Assembly: GCF_014650955.1 (NCBI RefSeq)
Contig: NZ_BMVY01000011.1
Coordinates: 124,001 to 188,000, forward strand
Source: Streptomyces tauricus
Lineage (GTDB): Bacteria > Actinomycetota > Actinomycetes > Streptomycetales > Streptomycetaceae
Direction of reading: 5' to 3'
DNA: 64,000 nt
Under the pieces are notes generated by a model, which was not told the DNA's origin, did no database searches, and saw only the letters and a list, made by a program, of their open reading frames with translations. Each line of letters begins with the position of its first letter. Within the stretch, counting starts at the first letter, position 1. Of the stretch, positions 49,128 to 58,035 are shown in pieces. The translations under genes were made by a program, and so were the position numbers.

Positions 49128-49165
49128 TCCGACGCAACAAAGTCGCGTTCCGCTAAAGTGCGGCC

Positions 49166-49573
49166 ATGGCGGCTGCGGAGAAGGCCGAGCAGGGGCTCGT
49201 GGACCGATGGCGCGACATCCTCGCGGTGCACGCGCGCACACTGTGCGAACTCGACCGCGCCCTGCACCAACACGGCCTGGGTGCCAGCGACTTCGAGGTG
49301 CTCGACGTACTGGCCGCGGGCGCGCCGGCGGACGGCGGGAACGCCTACCGCGTCCAGGAGATCGCCGAACGGGTGCATCTGAGCCAGAGCGCGCTGTCCC
49401 GGCTGATCGGTCGCCTGGAGAAGGACGGCCTCGTCGAACGCTGCATGTGCCCCGAGGACCGGCGAGGCGTACGGGTGTCCCTCACGGAGAAGGGGCGCAC
49501 CCTGCACGGTGAGGTGCTGCCGCTTCAACGGGCGGTGCTGGGACGGATGTTGGCGGACGGGTCGCGGGACTGA
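49166..49573 (+). CDS. MarR family transcriptional regulator
   Basis: 135 residues: ELDRALHQHGLGASDFEVLD, recognition helix LSQSALSRLIGRLEKDGLVE, wing CPEDRRGVRVSLTEKG. TAAAGT (49154-49159) lies 6 nt before ATG 49166, so leaderless. It most likely represses the divergent MFS exporter until a toxic ligand binds. Confidence 0.95.
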   Translation: MAAAEKAEQGLVDRWRDILAVHARTLCELDRALHQHGLGASDFEVLDVLAAGAPADGGNAYRVQEIAERVHLSQSALSRLIGRLEKDGLVERCMCPEDRRGVRVSLTEKGRTLHGEVLPLQRAVLGRMLADGSRD

Positions 49574-49637
49574 CCGCGGGCCCGCCCGCCCGGCGCCCCG
49601 GCGCGGGCGGACCGCTTCGGCCCGGCGCCCGGCCGCC

Positions 49638-49711
49638 GAGGCTGTCGCCCCGCAGGGCGGCCAACCCTCCGGAGCTGTCGCCCTACCTGGCGGTCGAACC
49701 CCCGGAGCTGT
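49638..49711 (+). repeat. Short direct repeats after marR
   Basis: GCTGTCGCCC recurs at 49641 and 49674, and GAGCTGTC at 49672 and 49705: two and a half units of about 33 bp, each with a CGCCC...GGGCG-like stem. Likely terminator material between convergent genes. Confidence 0.5.
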
Positions 49712-50614
49712 CTATCGGGCGGTCGCTTCCCCGGCCCCCTCGTCGAAGCTCGCGAAGTAGGCGGCGGCCATGTCCTCGTCCCCGTGGCCCTGCGCGGCGG
49801 CCCGCGCGAAGCGTTCGGCGCTCGCCGCCGCGACGTCCAGGCGGACCCCGTGCTGCTCACCGGCCTCGACGATGAGCCGGGCGTCCTTGCCCGCGGTGGA
49901 CACGGCGAAGGCGGCGGGCGACAACCGGTCCTCCAGGATGAGGGCGCTCTTGGCGTGCAGGTACCCCATGTCGAGTGGGCCGCCGGCGATGGCGTCGAAG
50001 AAGCTCCGCGGCTCCACGCCCAGCGCCTTGGCCAGGGCGAGGGTCTCGCCGGTCGCGCTGGTGGCGGCGATGACCCAGCTGTTGGCGACGAGCTTGAGCC
50101 GGGTGGCGCTGCCCGCCGCCCCGTCCTCGCCGGTCCACACCGTACGGGCGCCGACCGCGTCGAAGACCGGTGCCACGGTGTCCCGGCCGTCGCCCGGACC
50201 GGCGGCGAGGACGAGCAACTGCCCCGCCTCGGCGGGCTGCCGGGTGCCGAGCACGGGAGCGTCGTAGAACACGAGGCCCTTCTCGCGGGCGAAAGAGGCC
50301 AGTTCGGCGACGCCGTCGAGGCCCGCGGTCGTGGACTGCACCCACGCCGTGCCCGCGCGCAGGGCGGGCGAGGCCTGCCGCATCACGTCCAGCGCGGCGG
50401 GACCGTCGTACAGCATGGTCACCACGACGTCGGCGCCCTCCACGGCCTCGGCGGGCGTCGAGGCGATGTGCGCGCCGTCGGCGGCGAGCGGTTCGGCCTT
50501 GTCCCGGCTGCGGTTCCAGGCCCGGACGGTGTGTCCGGCGCGCGCGAGGTTGCGGGCCATCGCGGCGCCCATGATCCCGGTGCCCAGGACACTGACGGTG
50601 AGCTTGTCGGTCAT
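49712..50614 (-). CDS. NAD(P)-dependent beta-hydroxyacid dehydrogenase family protein
   Basis: 300 residues. Rossmann motif VLGTGIMGAAMARNLARAGH, substrate loop YDAPVLGTRQPAEAGQL (variant of DAPVSGG), catalytic Lys in RLKLVANSW. Family of 3-hydroxyisobutyrate, tartronate-semialdehyde and imine reductases. The Ser-Gly-Gly loop is changed to Leu-Gly-Thr, which is seen in reductases of unusual substrates. A 12-bp palindrome lies 30 bp upstream. Confidence 0.93.
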   Translation of the reverse strand: MTDKLTVSVLGTGIMGAAMARNLARAGHTVRAWNRSRDKAEPLAADGAHIASTPAEAVEGADVVVTMLYDGPAALDVMRQASPALRAGTAWVQSTTAGLDGVAELASFAREKGLVFYDAPVLGTRQPAEAGQLLVLAAGPGDGRDTVAPVFDAVGARTVWTGEDGAAGSATRLKLVANSWVIAATSATGETLALAKALGVEPRSFFDAIAGGPLDMGYLHAKSALILEDRLSPAAFAVSTAGKDARLIVEAGEQHGVRLDVAAASAERFARAAAQGHGDEDMAAAYFASFDEGAGEATAR

Positions 50615-50643
50615 GACATCAACTTCCCTGTCCGTTCGGTGCG

Positions 50644-50717
50644 GTGGGTACCCACTCTGCCGTGCGCGGCGGGACGACGCCGGTACGGGTCCGTGCGCGC
50701 CGCCGTGTCGTCCCGCC
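50644..50717. promoter_or_regulatory. Palindrome and long-loop inverted repeat upstream of the dehydrogenase
   Basis: GTGGGTACCCAC (50644-50655) is a perfect 12-bp palindrome. GGCGGGACGAC (50668-50678) and GTCGTCCCGCC (50707-50717) are perfect inverted arms 28 bp apart. Candidate regulator sites in the 250-bp divergent region; nothing else is evident there. Confidence 0.45.
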
Positions 50718-50864
50718 CCTCTCGGCTGCTTGCTCCAGGGCAGGCCGGAATTCGCCCCACGACAGTCAGCCCTGATCAGGAAGTCACCAACAAGAGTCAG
50801 CGGCACCCGGGGTTCCCGACGCGTGGATACGTTGGCGCTTTCCGCGTCTTGCTGGGAGCCGTAC

Positions 50865-51131
50865 GTGCGAACCGCCCTCTGGATCCTTCTCGCGGTCCTG
50901 CTCACCTATGTCACCGGGGCGGCCCTCCACAACGCGGCCCGCAGCGGCGACAGGGAGACCCTCGTCGGCAACGTACTGCTCAGCTGGTGTGTCGGCTGGT
51001 ACGCGGTCAGCGGCTGGCGGCGTGCGTACGGGGCGATGAGGCGGCGCGCGCCCTGGGCCCGGGCGGGAGCAGCCGGTGCAAGGGCTTCTCTTGGAATCGC
51101 CAAGAGTGGTTCAACAACTGCTCAGGATTGA
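50865..51131 (+). CDS. Small membrane protein of unknown function
   Basis: 88 residues from GTG 50865 (GGGAG, 8-nt spacing). N-terminal hydrophobic helix (RTALWILLAVLLTYVTGAAL), a second weaker one (LLSWCVGWYAVSGW), then a basic Arg/Ala tail. Family not recognised. It ends 45 bp before the carbonic anhydrase gene. Confidence 0.6.
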   Translation: MRTALWILLAVLLTYVTGAALHNAARSGDRETLVGNVLLSWCVGWYAVSGWRRAYGAMRRRAPWARAGAAGARASLGIAKSGSTTAQD

Positions 51132-51176
51132 GCAACCCGAACAGAGGGACGGCGGGACGGACGTACGTTCCCCTCC

Positions 51177-51923
51177 GTGATCTCTGACCCAGCACCTCAC
51201 ATAACCGCCGACGCGGCACCCCCCGCCCGGCGTTCCCTCCTCCGCGCGGCCCTCACCGGGACCGCGGTTCTCGGCGCGGGGCTGACCGTCGGCGCCGGAT
51301 CCGCGGTCGCCGCGGCCCCGGCCGCCGCGCGCAAGCGGCCCACCACCGCCGAAGAGGCCCTGCGGGAGCTGTCGGCGGGCAACCGCCGCTGGCGCACCTT
51401 CCGCGAGAAGCACCCCGACGAGTCCCCCGCCGTCCGGCAGACGCTGACGACCGGTCAGCACCCCTTCGCGCTGCTGCTCGGCTGCATCGACTCCCGGGTC
51501 CCTCCGGAGCTGGTCTTCGACCAGGGCCTCGGTGATCTGATGACCGTCCGCAGCGCGGGCCAGGTCCTCGACGAGGCAGTGCTCGGCAGCCTCGCCTACG
51601 GGGTGCTCGAACTGGGCATCCCCCTGCTCATGGTGCTCGGCCACCAGTCGTGCGGTGCCGTGAAGGCGACGGTCCAGGCCGACGAGTCGGGCGAGCGGCT
51701 GCCCGACCACATCCAGTACCTGGCCGACCAGATCAGCCCGGCCATCGATCGCGGCAAGGAGGGCGACGCCCGCGTCGACGCGACGATCGACGCCAACATA
51801 CGGCTCATCCGCGCACGGCTCGCGGCGGAGCCCGACCTCGCCGCCAAGGTGGACTCGGGGGCGCTGCAGATCGTCGGCGCCCGCTACGAACTGACCACTC
51901 AACTGGTGCACCGCGTCGCCTGA
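51177..51923 (+). CDS. Exported beta-carbonic anhydrase with Tat-like signal
   Basis: 248 residues from GTG 51177; TACGTT lies 7 nt upstream without a ribosome site. A twin-arginine-type signal (ARRSLLRAALTG, hydrophobic stretch, cleavage near AVAA) precedes the beta-class enzyme: zinc ligands Cys103, His156, Cys159 and the Asp105-Arg107 dyad (CIDSR). It interconverts CO2 and bicarbonate. The Tat signal implies folding in the cytoplasm and action outside. Confidence 0.93.
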   Translation: MISDPAPHITADAAPPARRSLLRAALTGTAVLGAGLTVGAGSAVAAAPAAARKRPTTAEEALRELSAGNRRWRTFREKHPDESPAVRQTLTTGQHPFALLLGCIDSRVPPELVFDQGLGDLMTVRSAGQVLDEAVLGSLAYGVLELGIPLLMVLGHQSCGAVKATVQADESGERLPDHIQYLADQISPAIDRGKEGDARVDATIDANIRLIRARLAAEPDLAAKVDSGALQIVGARYELTTQLVHRVA

Positions 51924-51952
51924 CCCCCGTCCACACGGTCGCCACGGCCGGG

Positions 51953-51995
51953 GAGCCGCAGGTCCGAACCCGTCAAGGGCTCGAACCTGCGGCTC
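51953..51995. terminator. Bidirectional hairpin between carbonic anhydrase and PRC-barrel genes
   Basis: GAGCCGCAGGT (51953-51963) pairs perfectly with ACCTGCGGCTC (51985-51995); a smaller ACCC/GGG stem can form inside the loop. Confidence 0.8.
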
Positions 51996-52064
51996 GGACC
52001 GGCGCTCCCGGCCGACGGCCGGACAGGCGGTGGGGGTGGGGACATGCGGCGCGGCGCGTGCGCA

Positions 52065-52886
52065 CTACCGGCGCGGGCGGCCCTCGTCGTCGTCCTCGAT
52101 GCCGTCGGCGGCGATCCGTTCCTTGCGGACCTGACCGGTGACGGTCTCCTCCTCGGTGACCTCCTCGGTGCTCAGCCGCACCCGCTCCACCGGAACCGTC
52201 TCGGTCTCCACGACGGGGCGTTCGGCGTGCAGCGTGACCTCGTGCTCGGCCTCGGAGATCTCCGCGCCCGACAGGGCGTCGCCCACGTTCGCGTCCGTGA
52301 TCGGCTCGCGCACGACGCGTACCTCCTCGTGGCGCAGGGGTACCGTCTGCTGGACCTCCTCCGTCACCACGTACTTGCGCAGCCGCGCCCGCCCCGTCTC
52401 GTACCGTTCGGCGCCGACGTGCATGTGCTCCTCGGACCGCGTCATCGCCTCGTCCTCGGGCGTGCGCATGTCCGTGTCCGTGGTGCCGGCCGCCGCGGTC
52501 GTCCCGGCGGTGTTCGAGTGGGCCCAGCCGCCCGCGTCGGGCTGGTTCGCCTGCTGCCAGGCGTCGTCCCAGGCGATGCCGTAGTGCTCGTACAGCCGGA
52601 CCTCCTCCGACTCGGACAGGTGGCCGCCGCTGTCGACGTCGACGTTGGGCGCGTCCTTGACCATGCTCTTGGCGTAGGGCACCTCAAGGTGTTCCTCGAC
52701 CACGACCGCCTCGCGGATCGGCACGAACGACTCGCTGGTGCCGAAGAAGCCGGTCTTGATGCTGACCCATTCCGGACGACCGGTCGCATCGTCGAAGAAG
52801 ACGTGGTTCGCGTTCCCGATCTTGCTGCCCTCGGCGTCGTACACGGGATGTTCCAGTACTGCCGGTATCTGCTCCTGGGTGATCAT
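52065..52886 (-). CDS. PRC-barrel and DUF2382 (YsnF/AvaK) stress protein
   Basis: 273 residues. The N-terminal ~100 form a PRC-barrel (VYDAEGSKIGNANHVFFDDA, WVSIKTGFFGTSESFVPI), then a Thr/Ala/Gly linker, then a DUF2382 domain (~155-260) with RLRKYVVTEEVQQTVPLRHE and VTLHAERPVVETETVPVERV. Acidic, soluble proteins of this type are linked to general, osmotic and desiccation stress. Confidence 0.92.
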   Translation of the reverse strand: MITQEQIPAVLEHPVYDAEGSKIGNANHVFFDDATGRPEWVSIKTGFFGTSESFVPIREAVVVEEHLEVPYAKSMVKDAPNVDVDSGGHLSESEEVRLYEHYGIAWDDAWQQANQPDAGGWAHSNTAGTTAAAGTTDTDMRTPEDEAMTRSEEHMHVGAERYETGRARLRKYVVTEEVQQTVPLRHEEVRVVREPITDANVGDALSGAEISEAEHEVTLHAERPVVETETVPVERVRLSTEEVTEEETVTGQVRKERIAADGIEDDDEGRPRR

Positions 52887-53000
52887 CCTTCAGCACCCTC
52901 CTTCTGGGTCCGGTGTGCTGTCCGGGTCACCGCGACGGAAGGCATGAAACATAGCAAAAGCGACAATAGTTATAGAAAGGGCAACTACCGCGCGGCCGGG

Positions 53001-54494
53001 TCAGGCCCTCGCACGGACACGGGTCACGACTTTCCGCAACAGGGGCCAGAGCAGCAGCAGGGCCGTCACCGCGTACACGGTCACCGCGAAGGGCGTGTCG
53101 ACCAGCCCCGACACGCTGCCGTCGCTGATCTGCAGAGCGCGCCTCAACTGTTGCTCGGCGTTGGGGCCGAGGATGACGCCGATGACGGCGGGCAGCACCG
53201 GCAGACCGTAACGCCGCATCCCGAAGCCGATCAGGCCGATGATCAGCAGGATCACCAGGTCGATGACCTCGCCGCCGACCGCGTACGCGCCGACCGCCGC
53301 GAAGAACAGGATCCCCGCGTACAGATACGGGCGCGGGATGCGCAGCAGCTTCGCCCAGACCGGGGCCAGGGGGAGGTTGAGGGCCAGCAGCAGCACCATG
53401 CCGACGAAGAGGGAGGCGATCAGACCCCACACCAGGTCCGGCTCGCGCTCGAAGAGGAGGGGACCCGGCTGGATGCCGTACTGCTGGAAGGCCGCCAGCA
53501 TGACGGCCGCGACCGCCGTCGTCGGCAGGCCAAGCGTCAGCATGGACACCAGCGTGCCCGCCGCGGAGGCCGACGCCGCCGACTCAGGACCCGCCACGCC
53601 CTCGATCGCGCCCTTGCCCCAGTCGTCCGGGTGCTTCGACAGCCGCTTCTCCGTGGCGTACGACAGGAACGTGGGGATCTCGGCGCCGCCCGCCGGGATC
53701 GCGCCGAAGGGGAAGCCGATCAACGGCCCGCGCAGCCAGGACTTCCAGGTCCGCCGTACGTCGTCGCGGCCGAGCCACGGCCGGCCCACCGGGATCGGTC
53801 TGCCGGGGCTGCGCCGCAGGTGCGCCGCCACCCACAGGGCCTCGCCGATCGCGAACAGGCCGACCGCCACGATCACCACGTCGATGCCGTCGGCGAGTTG
53901 CAGCGAACCGAAGGTGAGCCGCTGCTGGCCGGTCATCTGGTCCAGGCCGACGAGGCCCAGGGTCAGGCCGATCAGCAGGGACGCGAGACCTCTGATCCGC
54001 GACGAGCCCAGCACCGACGTCACCGCGATGAACGCCAGCACCATGATGGCGAAGTAGTCCGGCGCGCCGATGTCCACCGCCAGGTCCGCGACCGTCGGGG
54101 CGAGCGCGACCAGCAGGACCGTACCGATCAGGCCGCCCGCGAAGTGGCCGATGGCGGCGGCCGCGAGCGCCTGCGCGCCCCGCCCCGCCTTGGCCATCGG
54201 GTTGCCCTCCATGGCCGCGACCACGGCGGCGCTCTCGCCGGGTGTGTTCAGCAGGATCGAGGTGGTCGAACCGCCGAACATCGCCCCGTAGTAGATCCCC
54301 GCGAACATGATGAACGCGCCGATCGGTTCGAGTCCGTACGTCACCGGGAGCAGCAGCGCCACCGCCATCGCGGGGCCGATACCGGGCAGTACGCCGATCG
54401 CGGTGCCGAGCAGCACACCGAGGGCGGCCCACAGCAGATTGACCGGGGTGAGGGCCGTACCGAAGCCGTCCATCAGGGAGTTGAGGGCGTCCAT
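53001..54494 (-). CDS. tctA: Tripartite tricarboxylate transporter permease TctA
   Basis: 497 residues with about 12 helices; signatures GVLPGIGPAMAVALLLPVTY, FAGIYYGAMFGGSTTSILLN (NTPGE motif follows) and IGFPFGAIPAGGAEIPTF. TctA is the large membrane subunit of the TTT family, importing citrate or other carboxylates using a cation gradient. It starts 1 bp after the tctB stop with GGGAG inside tctB. Confidence 0.96.
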   Translation of the reverse strand: MDALNSLMDGFGTALTPVNLLWAALGVLLGTAIGVLPGIGPAMAVALLLPVTYGLEPIGAFIMFAGIYYGAMFGGSTTSILLNTPGESAAVVAAMEGNPMAKAGRGAQALAAAAIGHFAGGLIGTVLLVALAPTVADLAVDIGAPDYFAIMVLAFIAVTSVLGSSRIRGLASLLIGLTLGLVGLDQMTGQQRLTFGSLQLADGIDVVIVAVGLFAIGEALWVAAHLRRSPGRPIPVGRPWLGRDDVRRTWKSWLRGPLIGFPFGAIPAGGAEIPTFLSYATEKRLSKHPDDWGKGAIEGVAGPESAASASAAGTLVSMLTLGLPTTAVAAVMLAAFQQYGIQPGPLLFEREPDLVWGLIASLFVGMVLLLALNLPLAPVWAKLLRIPRPYLYAGILFFAAVGAYAVGGEVIDLVILLIIGLIGFGMRRYGLPVLPAVIGVILGPNAEQQLRRALQISDGSVSGLVDTPFAVTVYAVTALLLLWPLLRKVVTRVRARA

Positions 54495-54495
54495 G

Positions 54496-55053
54496 TCAGA
54501 GCACTCCCATCAGCGGGCCGCCCGGCAGCGGTACCCCGAGCAGATTGTTGAAGACGACGTACGTGCTGAGGGAGAGGGCCGCCGCGATCAGCGGGTCCTT
54601 GTCGAACCGGCGGCTGCCCAGCGCGAAGGCGGCACCCCAGAAGAGGAGGGCGCCCGCGACGGGGAAGCCGAGCGGTTCGATGAGGACGGCCGAGCCGAGG
54701 AACACCCCGGCGAGCAGCGACACCGTGCGCCAGTCGGCCGGTTCGGACAGGTCGACGTCCTCGCCGCCCTCCGCCTCGCCGTGACCGCCGCGCAGGACGT
54801 CCACGGCGAGCAGCGCGGCGATCACGAGCAGTCCGGCGCCGACCACGATCGGCACGGTCTTCGGTCCGACGGGCCCGCGCTGGGTGATGTCGACGTCCAT
54901 GGTGAGCGCGTCGGTCAGCACCAGCGCGCCGAGCGCCAGCAGCAGGACGCAGACGCCGAGTTCGGAGTGCTCCCTCAGCCAGGCGCGGCGCGGGTCCGCG
55001 GGCTTCGGGGGTGTGGGCGGCGTCGCGGGGACGTCGGTGGCCGGCGTCGTCAC
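54496..55053 (-). CDS. tctB: Tripartite tricarboxylate transporter small subunit TctB
   Basis: 185 residues from GTG 55053, which overlaps the tctC stop (GTGA). After a Pro/Thr-rich N-terminus there are four helices, including LGVCVLLLALGALVLTDALT and SLSTYVVFNNLLGVPLPGGP, as expected for TctB. Middle gene of tctCBA. Confidence 0.93.
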   Translation of the reverse strand: MTTPATDVPATPPTPPKPADPRRAWLREHSELGVCVLLLALGALVLTDALTMDVDITQRGPVGPKTVPIVVGAGLLVIAALLAVDVLRGGHGEAEGGEDVDLSEPADWRTVSLLAGVFLGSAVLIEPLGFPVAGALLFWGAAFALGSRRFDKDPLIAAALSLSTYVVFNNLLGVPLPGGPLMGVL

Positions 55054-56033
55054 AGTCCCAGCTCCTTCAGCACCGACACCACGCGCTCGTCCTGGGCGTC
55101 CAGGAACTCGCCGAACTCCGTACCGGTCAGGAACGCGTCGTCCCAGCCGTTCGTCCGCAGGGACTTCTGCCACTCGGGGGAGTCGTGCAGCTCCTCGACG
55201 AGGCGTACGAGCTTGTCGCGTTCGGCCTCGGACAGGCCCGGCGGGGCGACGATGCCGCGCCAGTTGGTGAAGTCCACGTCGTAGCCGGACTCCTTGAGCG
55301 TGGGCGCGTCCAGCTCGTCGACCCGCTCGGGTCCGGTGACCGCGAGCACCCGCAGCTCACCTGCCTTGATCTGGTCGAGGTACTCGCCGACGCCGGACAC
55401 GCCGAAGGCGACCTTGTCGCCGAGGATCGAGGCGAGCAGCTCGCCACCGCCGTCGAAGGGGACGTAGTTGACGTCCTTGGGGGCGATGCCCGCGGCCTTC
55501 GCCATCAGCATCGGCGCGAGGTGGTCGGGCCCGCCGGGCGAGGAACCGCCGCCCACGGGCAGCTTGCCGGGATTGGCCTTCCAGGCGTCCACGAGCTGGT
55601 CGACCGACTTGTACGGGGAGTCCTTGGAGACCACGACGACGTCCTGCTCCTCGGTGAGCCGGGCGATGGGGGTGGTGTCGGCGAGCGTCTTGGGCGCGTC
55701 GTTGGAACGCACCGCGCCCACCACACCGAGCCCCATCGACATGGCGAGCTTGCCGTTGCCGTGCTCGCTCACCAGCCGGCTCAGCCCGACGGTGCCTCCG
55801 GCGCCCGGCAGGTTGAACACCTCGATGTTGTGGGTGAGTTCGGCGTCCTCGGCGTTCTTCGCCGCCGTACGGGCCGTGATGTCGTAGCCGCCACCGGGCG
55901 TGTTGGGGACCATGAAGCGCAGGCCGGGGATCTGGGTGCCGGTCTCGGCACCACCGCCGGCCGTGAGCAGCGGAGGTCCCACGAGCACGAGCACGGCGGC
56001 CCCGAACAGGGCGAGGGGAGTGCTCAGGCGCAC
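55050..56033 (-). CDS. tctC: Tripartite tricarboxylate transporter substrate-binding protein TctC
   Basis: About 327 residues from GTG 56033; upstream start choices exist. N-terminal membrane/signal segment (LALFGAAVLVLVGPPLLTAG), then the Bug/TctC fold: LRFMVPNTPGGGYDITARTA, NLPGAGGTVGL, GGGSSPGGPDHL, VNYVPFDGGGELLASILGD. It captures the carboxylate outside and delivers it to TctAB. First gene of the operon, divergent from the kinase gene over about 240 bp. Confidence 0.95.
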   Translation of the reverse strand: MRLSTPLALFGAAVLVLVGPPLLTAGGGAETGTQIPGLRFMVPNTPGGGYDITARTAAKNAEDAELTHNIEVFNLPGAGGTVGLSRLVSEHGNGKLAMSMGLGVVGAVRSNDAPKTLADTTPIARLTEEQDVVVVSKDSPYKSVDQLVDAWKANPGKLPVGGGSSPGGPDHLAPMLMAKAAGIAPKDVNYVPFDGGGELLASILGDKVAFGVSGVGEYLDQIKAGELRVLAVTGPERVDELDAPTLKESGYDVDFTNWRGIVAPPGLSEAERDKLVRLVEELHDSPEWQKSLRTNGWDDAFLTGTEFGEFLDAQDERVVSVLKELGL

Positions 56034-56274
56034 GAGTTCCACCACCTGTACATGAGATACGGGGGAGGGGCGTCCCCGTACTGGAGCCGGGGGGATACGG
56101 GGACGCCCTGGATGGGGGGGGAGGGTGACGTGGGCCACATACTGCCCGCGCGCCGGGCGGCTGTCTCTCTTGCGGAACCAACGGAGGTTGTGGTCTTTGT
56201 GTCAGCCGGTCCCTTCTCCCGGCCGCGGGCGCGGGCCATGATGGTGCGACCCGGCAGCCGAGCCGTGCAACGCC

Positions 56275-58035
56275 GTGTCAGCACGAGAGATTGAGTCCGT
56301 CGTGGTCGCCGCCTTCCGTCGCCAGACCCTCGCGGGCGAGATGCTGGTGCTGCAGCTCGCCATCGTCGTGGTGGTGCTGCTGGCCGTCGCGGCGGTCTCC
56401 CTCAGACAGTCGGAGGCCACCTTCAACCGCGTCGAGGGCCGCCGCGTCATGGCGCTCGCCGAGCAGCTGGCCGCCTATCCGCTGACCCGCAGCCAGCTCG
56501 TGCGGCCCGCGCCGCAGCAGGCCCTCGCCCCGCTGGTGAACTCCACGCAGACACAGTCCGGGGTCACCTCGGTGACGGTCGCCGACGCCGACGGCCGGAT
56601 CGTCAGCTCCACCGACCCCACCGCGATCGGCGGCCGGCTGACCCTCGGTGAGGGCGTCGCCGACGGCCGAGGCTGGTCCGGCTCGCTGACCCTGGACGGC
56701 AGCCGCGAACTCGTGGCCCAGGTACCGGTGCTCGGCGCGACACCGGAGAACCTCGGGCGGCCGCTGGGCACCGTGATGATCGGCGAGGCGGACCCGACGG
56801 TGTGGCAGCGGCTGAGCGGAGCGTCCTCGTACCTCCTCGCCTATCTCGGCATCGCCAGCGGGCTCGGCCTGGTCGGCTCCTGGCTGCTGGCCCGCCGCGT
56901 CAAACGGCAGACCCTCGGCCTGGAACCGCGCGAGATCGCCGGCCTGGCCGAGCACCGGGAGGCGATGCTGTACGGGATCGCCGAGGGCGTGATCGCCCTG
57001 GACCCGCAGCACCGGCTGACCCTGGCCAACGACATGGGACGGCGTCTGCTCGACCTCCCCGCGGACTGCGTGGGCCGCAGCCTCGCCGAACTCGGCGTCG
57101 AGGGACGGCTGCGCGATGTCCTGGCGGGGGACCGGGACGGCGCGACGGGCCCCGGGCACGGGCACGACGGCCGTGACGGGCACGACGGGTCCGGGGAGGC
57201 CGGCGAACGCGACGAGGTCGTCGTCCTGCACGGCCGGGTGCTGGTGATGAACCGGATGACCGTGACCAAGGACGGCCGCCCGCTCGGCTCGGTCACCACC
57301 CTGCGGGACCGTACCGAACTGGCCAGGCTGGAACGGGAGATCGGGTCCTTCCGCAGCTCCTCCGAGCTGCTGCGCGCGCAGGCCCATGAGTTCGCCAATC
57401 AGCTGCACACCATCTCGGGGCTGATCCAGATCGGCGAGCAGGACGAAGTGGTGCGCTACATCCGTGCGTTGAGCCGGCGCCGCCAGTCACTCGACGTCAC
57501 CCTCAGCCGCCGTGTCCGTGACACCGCCGTCGCCGCCCTGCTGATGGCGAAGTCCTCCCTGGCCGCCGAACGGAAGGTCAGCCTGCGCATCTCGGACGCG
57601 ACCGCACTCGACCGGCTCATCCCGGAGGACGCCGCCGACGTGGCGACGGTGGTCGGCAACCTCGTCGACAACGCCGTGGACGCCGCGTCCGTCGCGGCGG
57701 CGGGCCATGACCCCCACGGCCGCGAGACGCCCGACGGCCACGAGGCCTGGGTCGAGGTCGAACTGCGGCAGGATGCCTCCAGCGTGGAGATCGTGGTCCG
57801 CGACTCGGGGCCCGGCGTCGCTCCCGAACTCGCCCGGGAGGTCTTCTCGCACGGCTTCACCACCAAGGCCGCCCAGGAGGGCGAACGCGGGATCGGCCTG
57901 GCGCTCACCCGGCTGGTCTGCGAGCGTCACGGTGGCGAGATCTCGGTGACCAACACCCCCGACGGGGCGATGTTCACCGCACGCATGACGGTCAGCCACC
58001 TCACCGACGCGGTGGCGGAAGGAGCGACACGATGA
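56275..58035 (+). CDS. CitA/DcuS-type sensor histidine kinase
   Basis: 586 residues. Transmembrane helix at ~22-43, extracytoplasmic PAS-like (Cache/sCache) sensor ~50-178, second helix ~185-206, cytoplasmic PAS ~225-350 with a His/Gly/Asp-rich insertion GHGHDGRDGHDG, DcuS-type H-box with His371 (RAQAHEFANQLHTISGLIQI), and HATPase_c with NLVDNAVDA and GIGLALTR. This class senses citrate, fumarate or similar acids. Divergent tctCBA is the obvious target. Confidence 0.95.
   Translation: MSAREIESVVVAAFRRQTLAGEMLVLQLAIVVVVLLAVAAVSLRQSEATFNRVEGRRVMALAEQLAAYPLTRSQLVRPAPQQALAPLVNSTQTQSGVTSVTVADADGRIVSSTDPTAIGGRLTLGEGVADGRGWSGSLTLDGSRELVAQVPVLGATPENLGRPLGTVMIGEADPTVWQRLSGASSYLLAYLGIASGLGLVGSWLLARRVKRQTLGLEPREIAGLAEHREAMLYGIAEGVIALDPQHRLTLANDMGRRLLDLPADCVGRSLAELGVEGRLRDVLAGDRDGATGPGHGHDGRDGHDGSGEAGERDEVVVLHGRVLVMNRMTVTKDGRPLGSVTTLRDRTELARLEREIGSFRSSSELLRAQAHEFANQLHTISGLIQIGEQDEVVRYIRALSRRRQSLDVTLSRRVRDTAVAALLMAKSSLAAERKVSLRISDATALDRLIPEDAADVATVVGNLVDNAVDAASVAAAGHDPHGRETPDGHEAWVEVELRQDASSVEIVVRDSGPGVAPELAREVFSHGFTTKAAQEGERGIGLALTRLVCERHGGEISVTNTPDGAMFTARMTVSHLTDAVAEGATR

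Noticed and set aside
53239..55284. Plus-strand frames opposite tctA and tctB
   Set aside because: Antisense to well-defined transporter subunits; Ser/Arg/Thr-rich without motifs.
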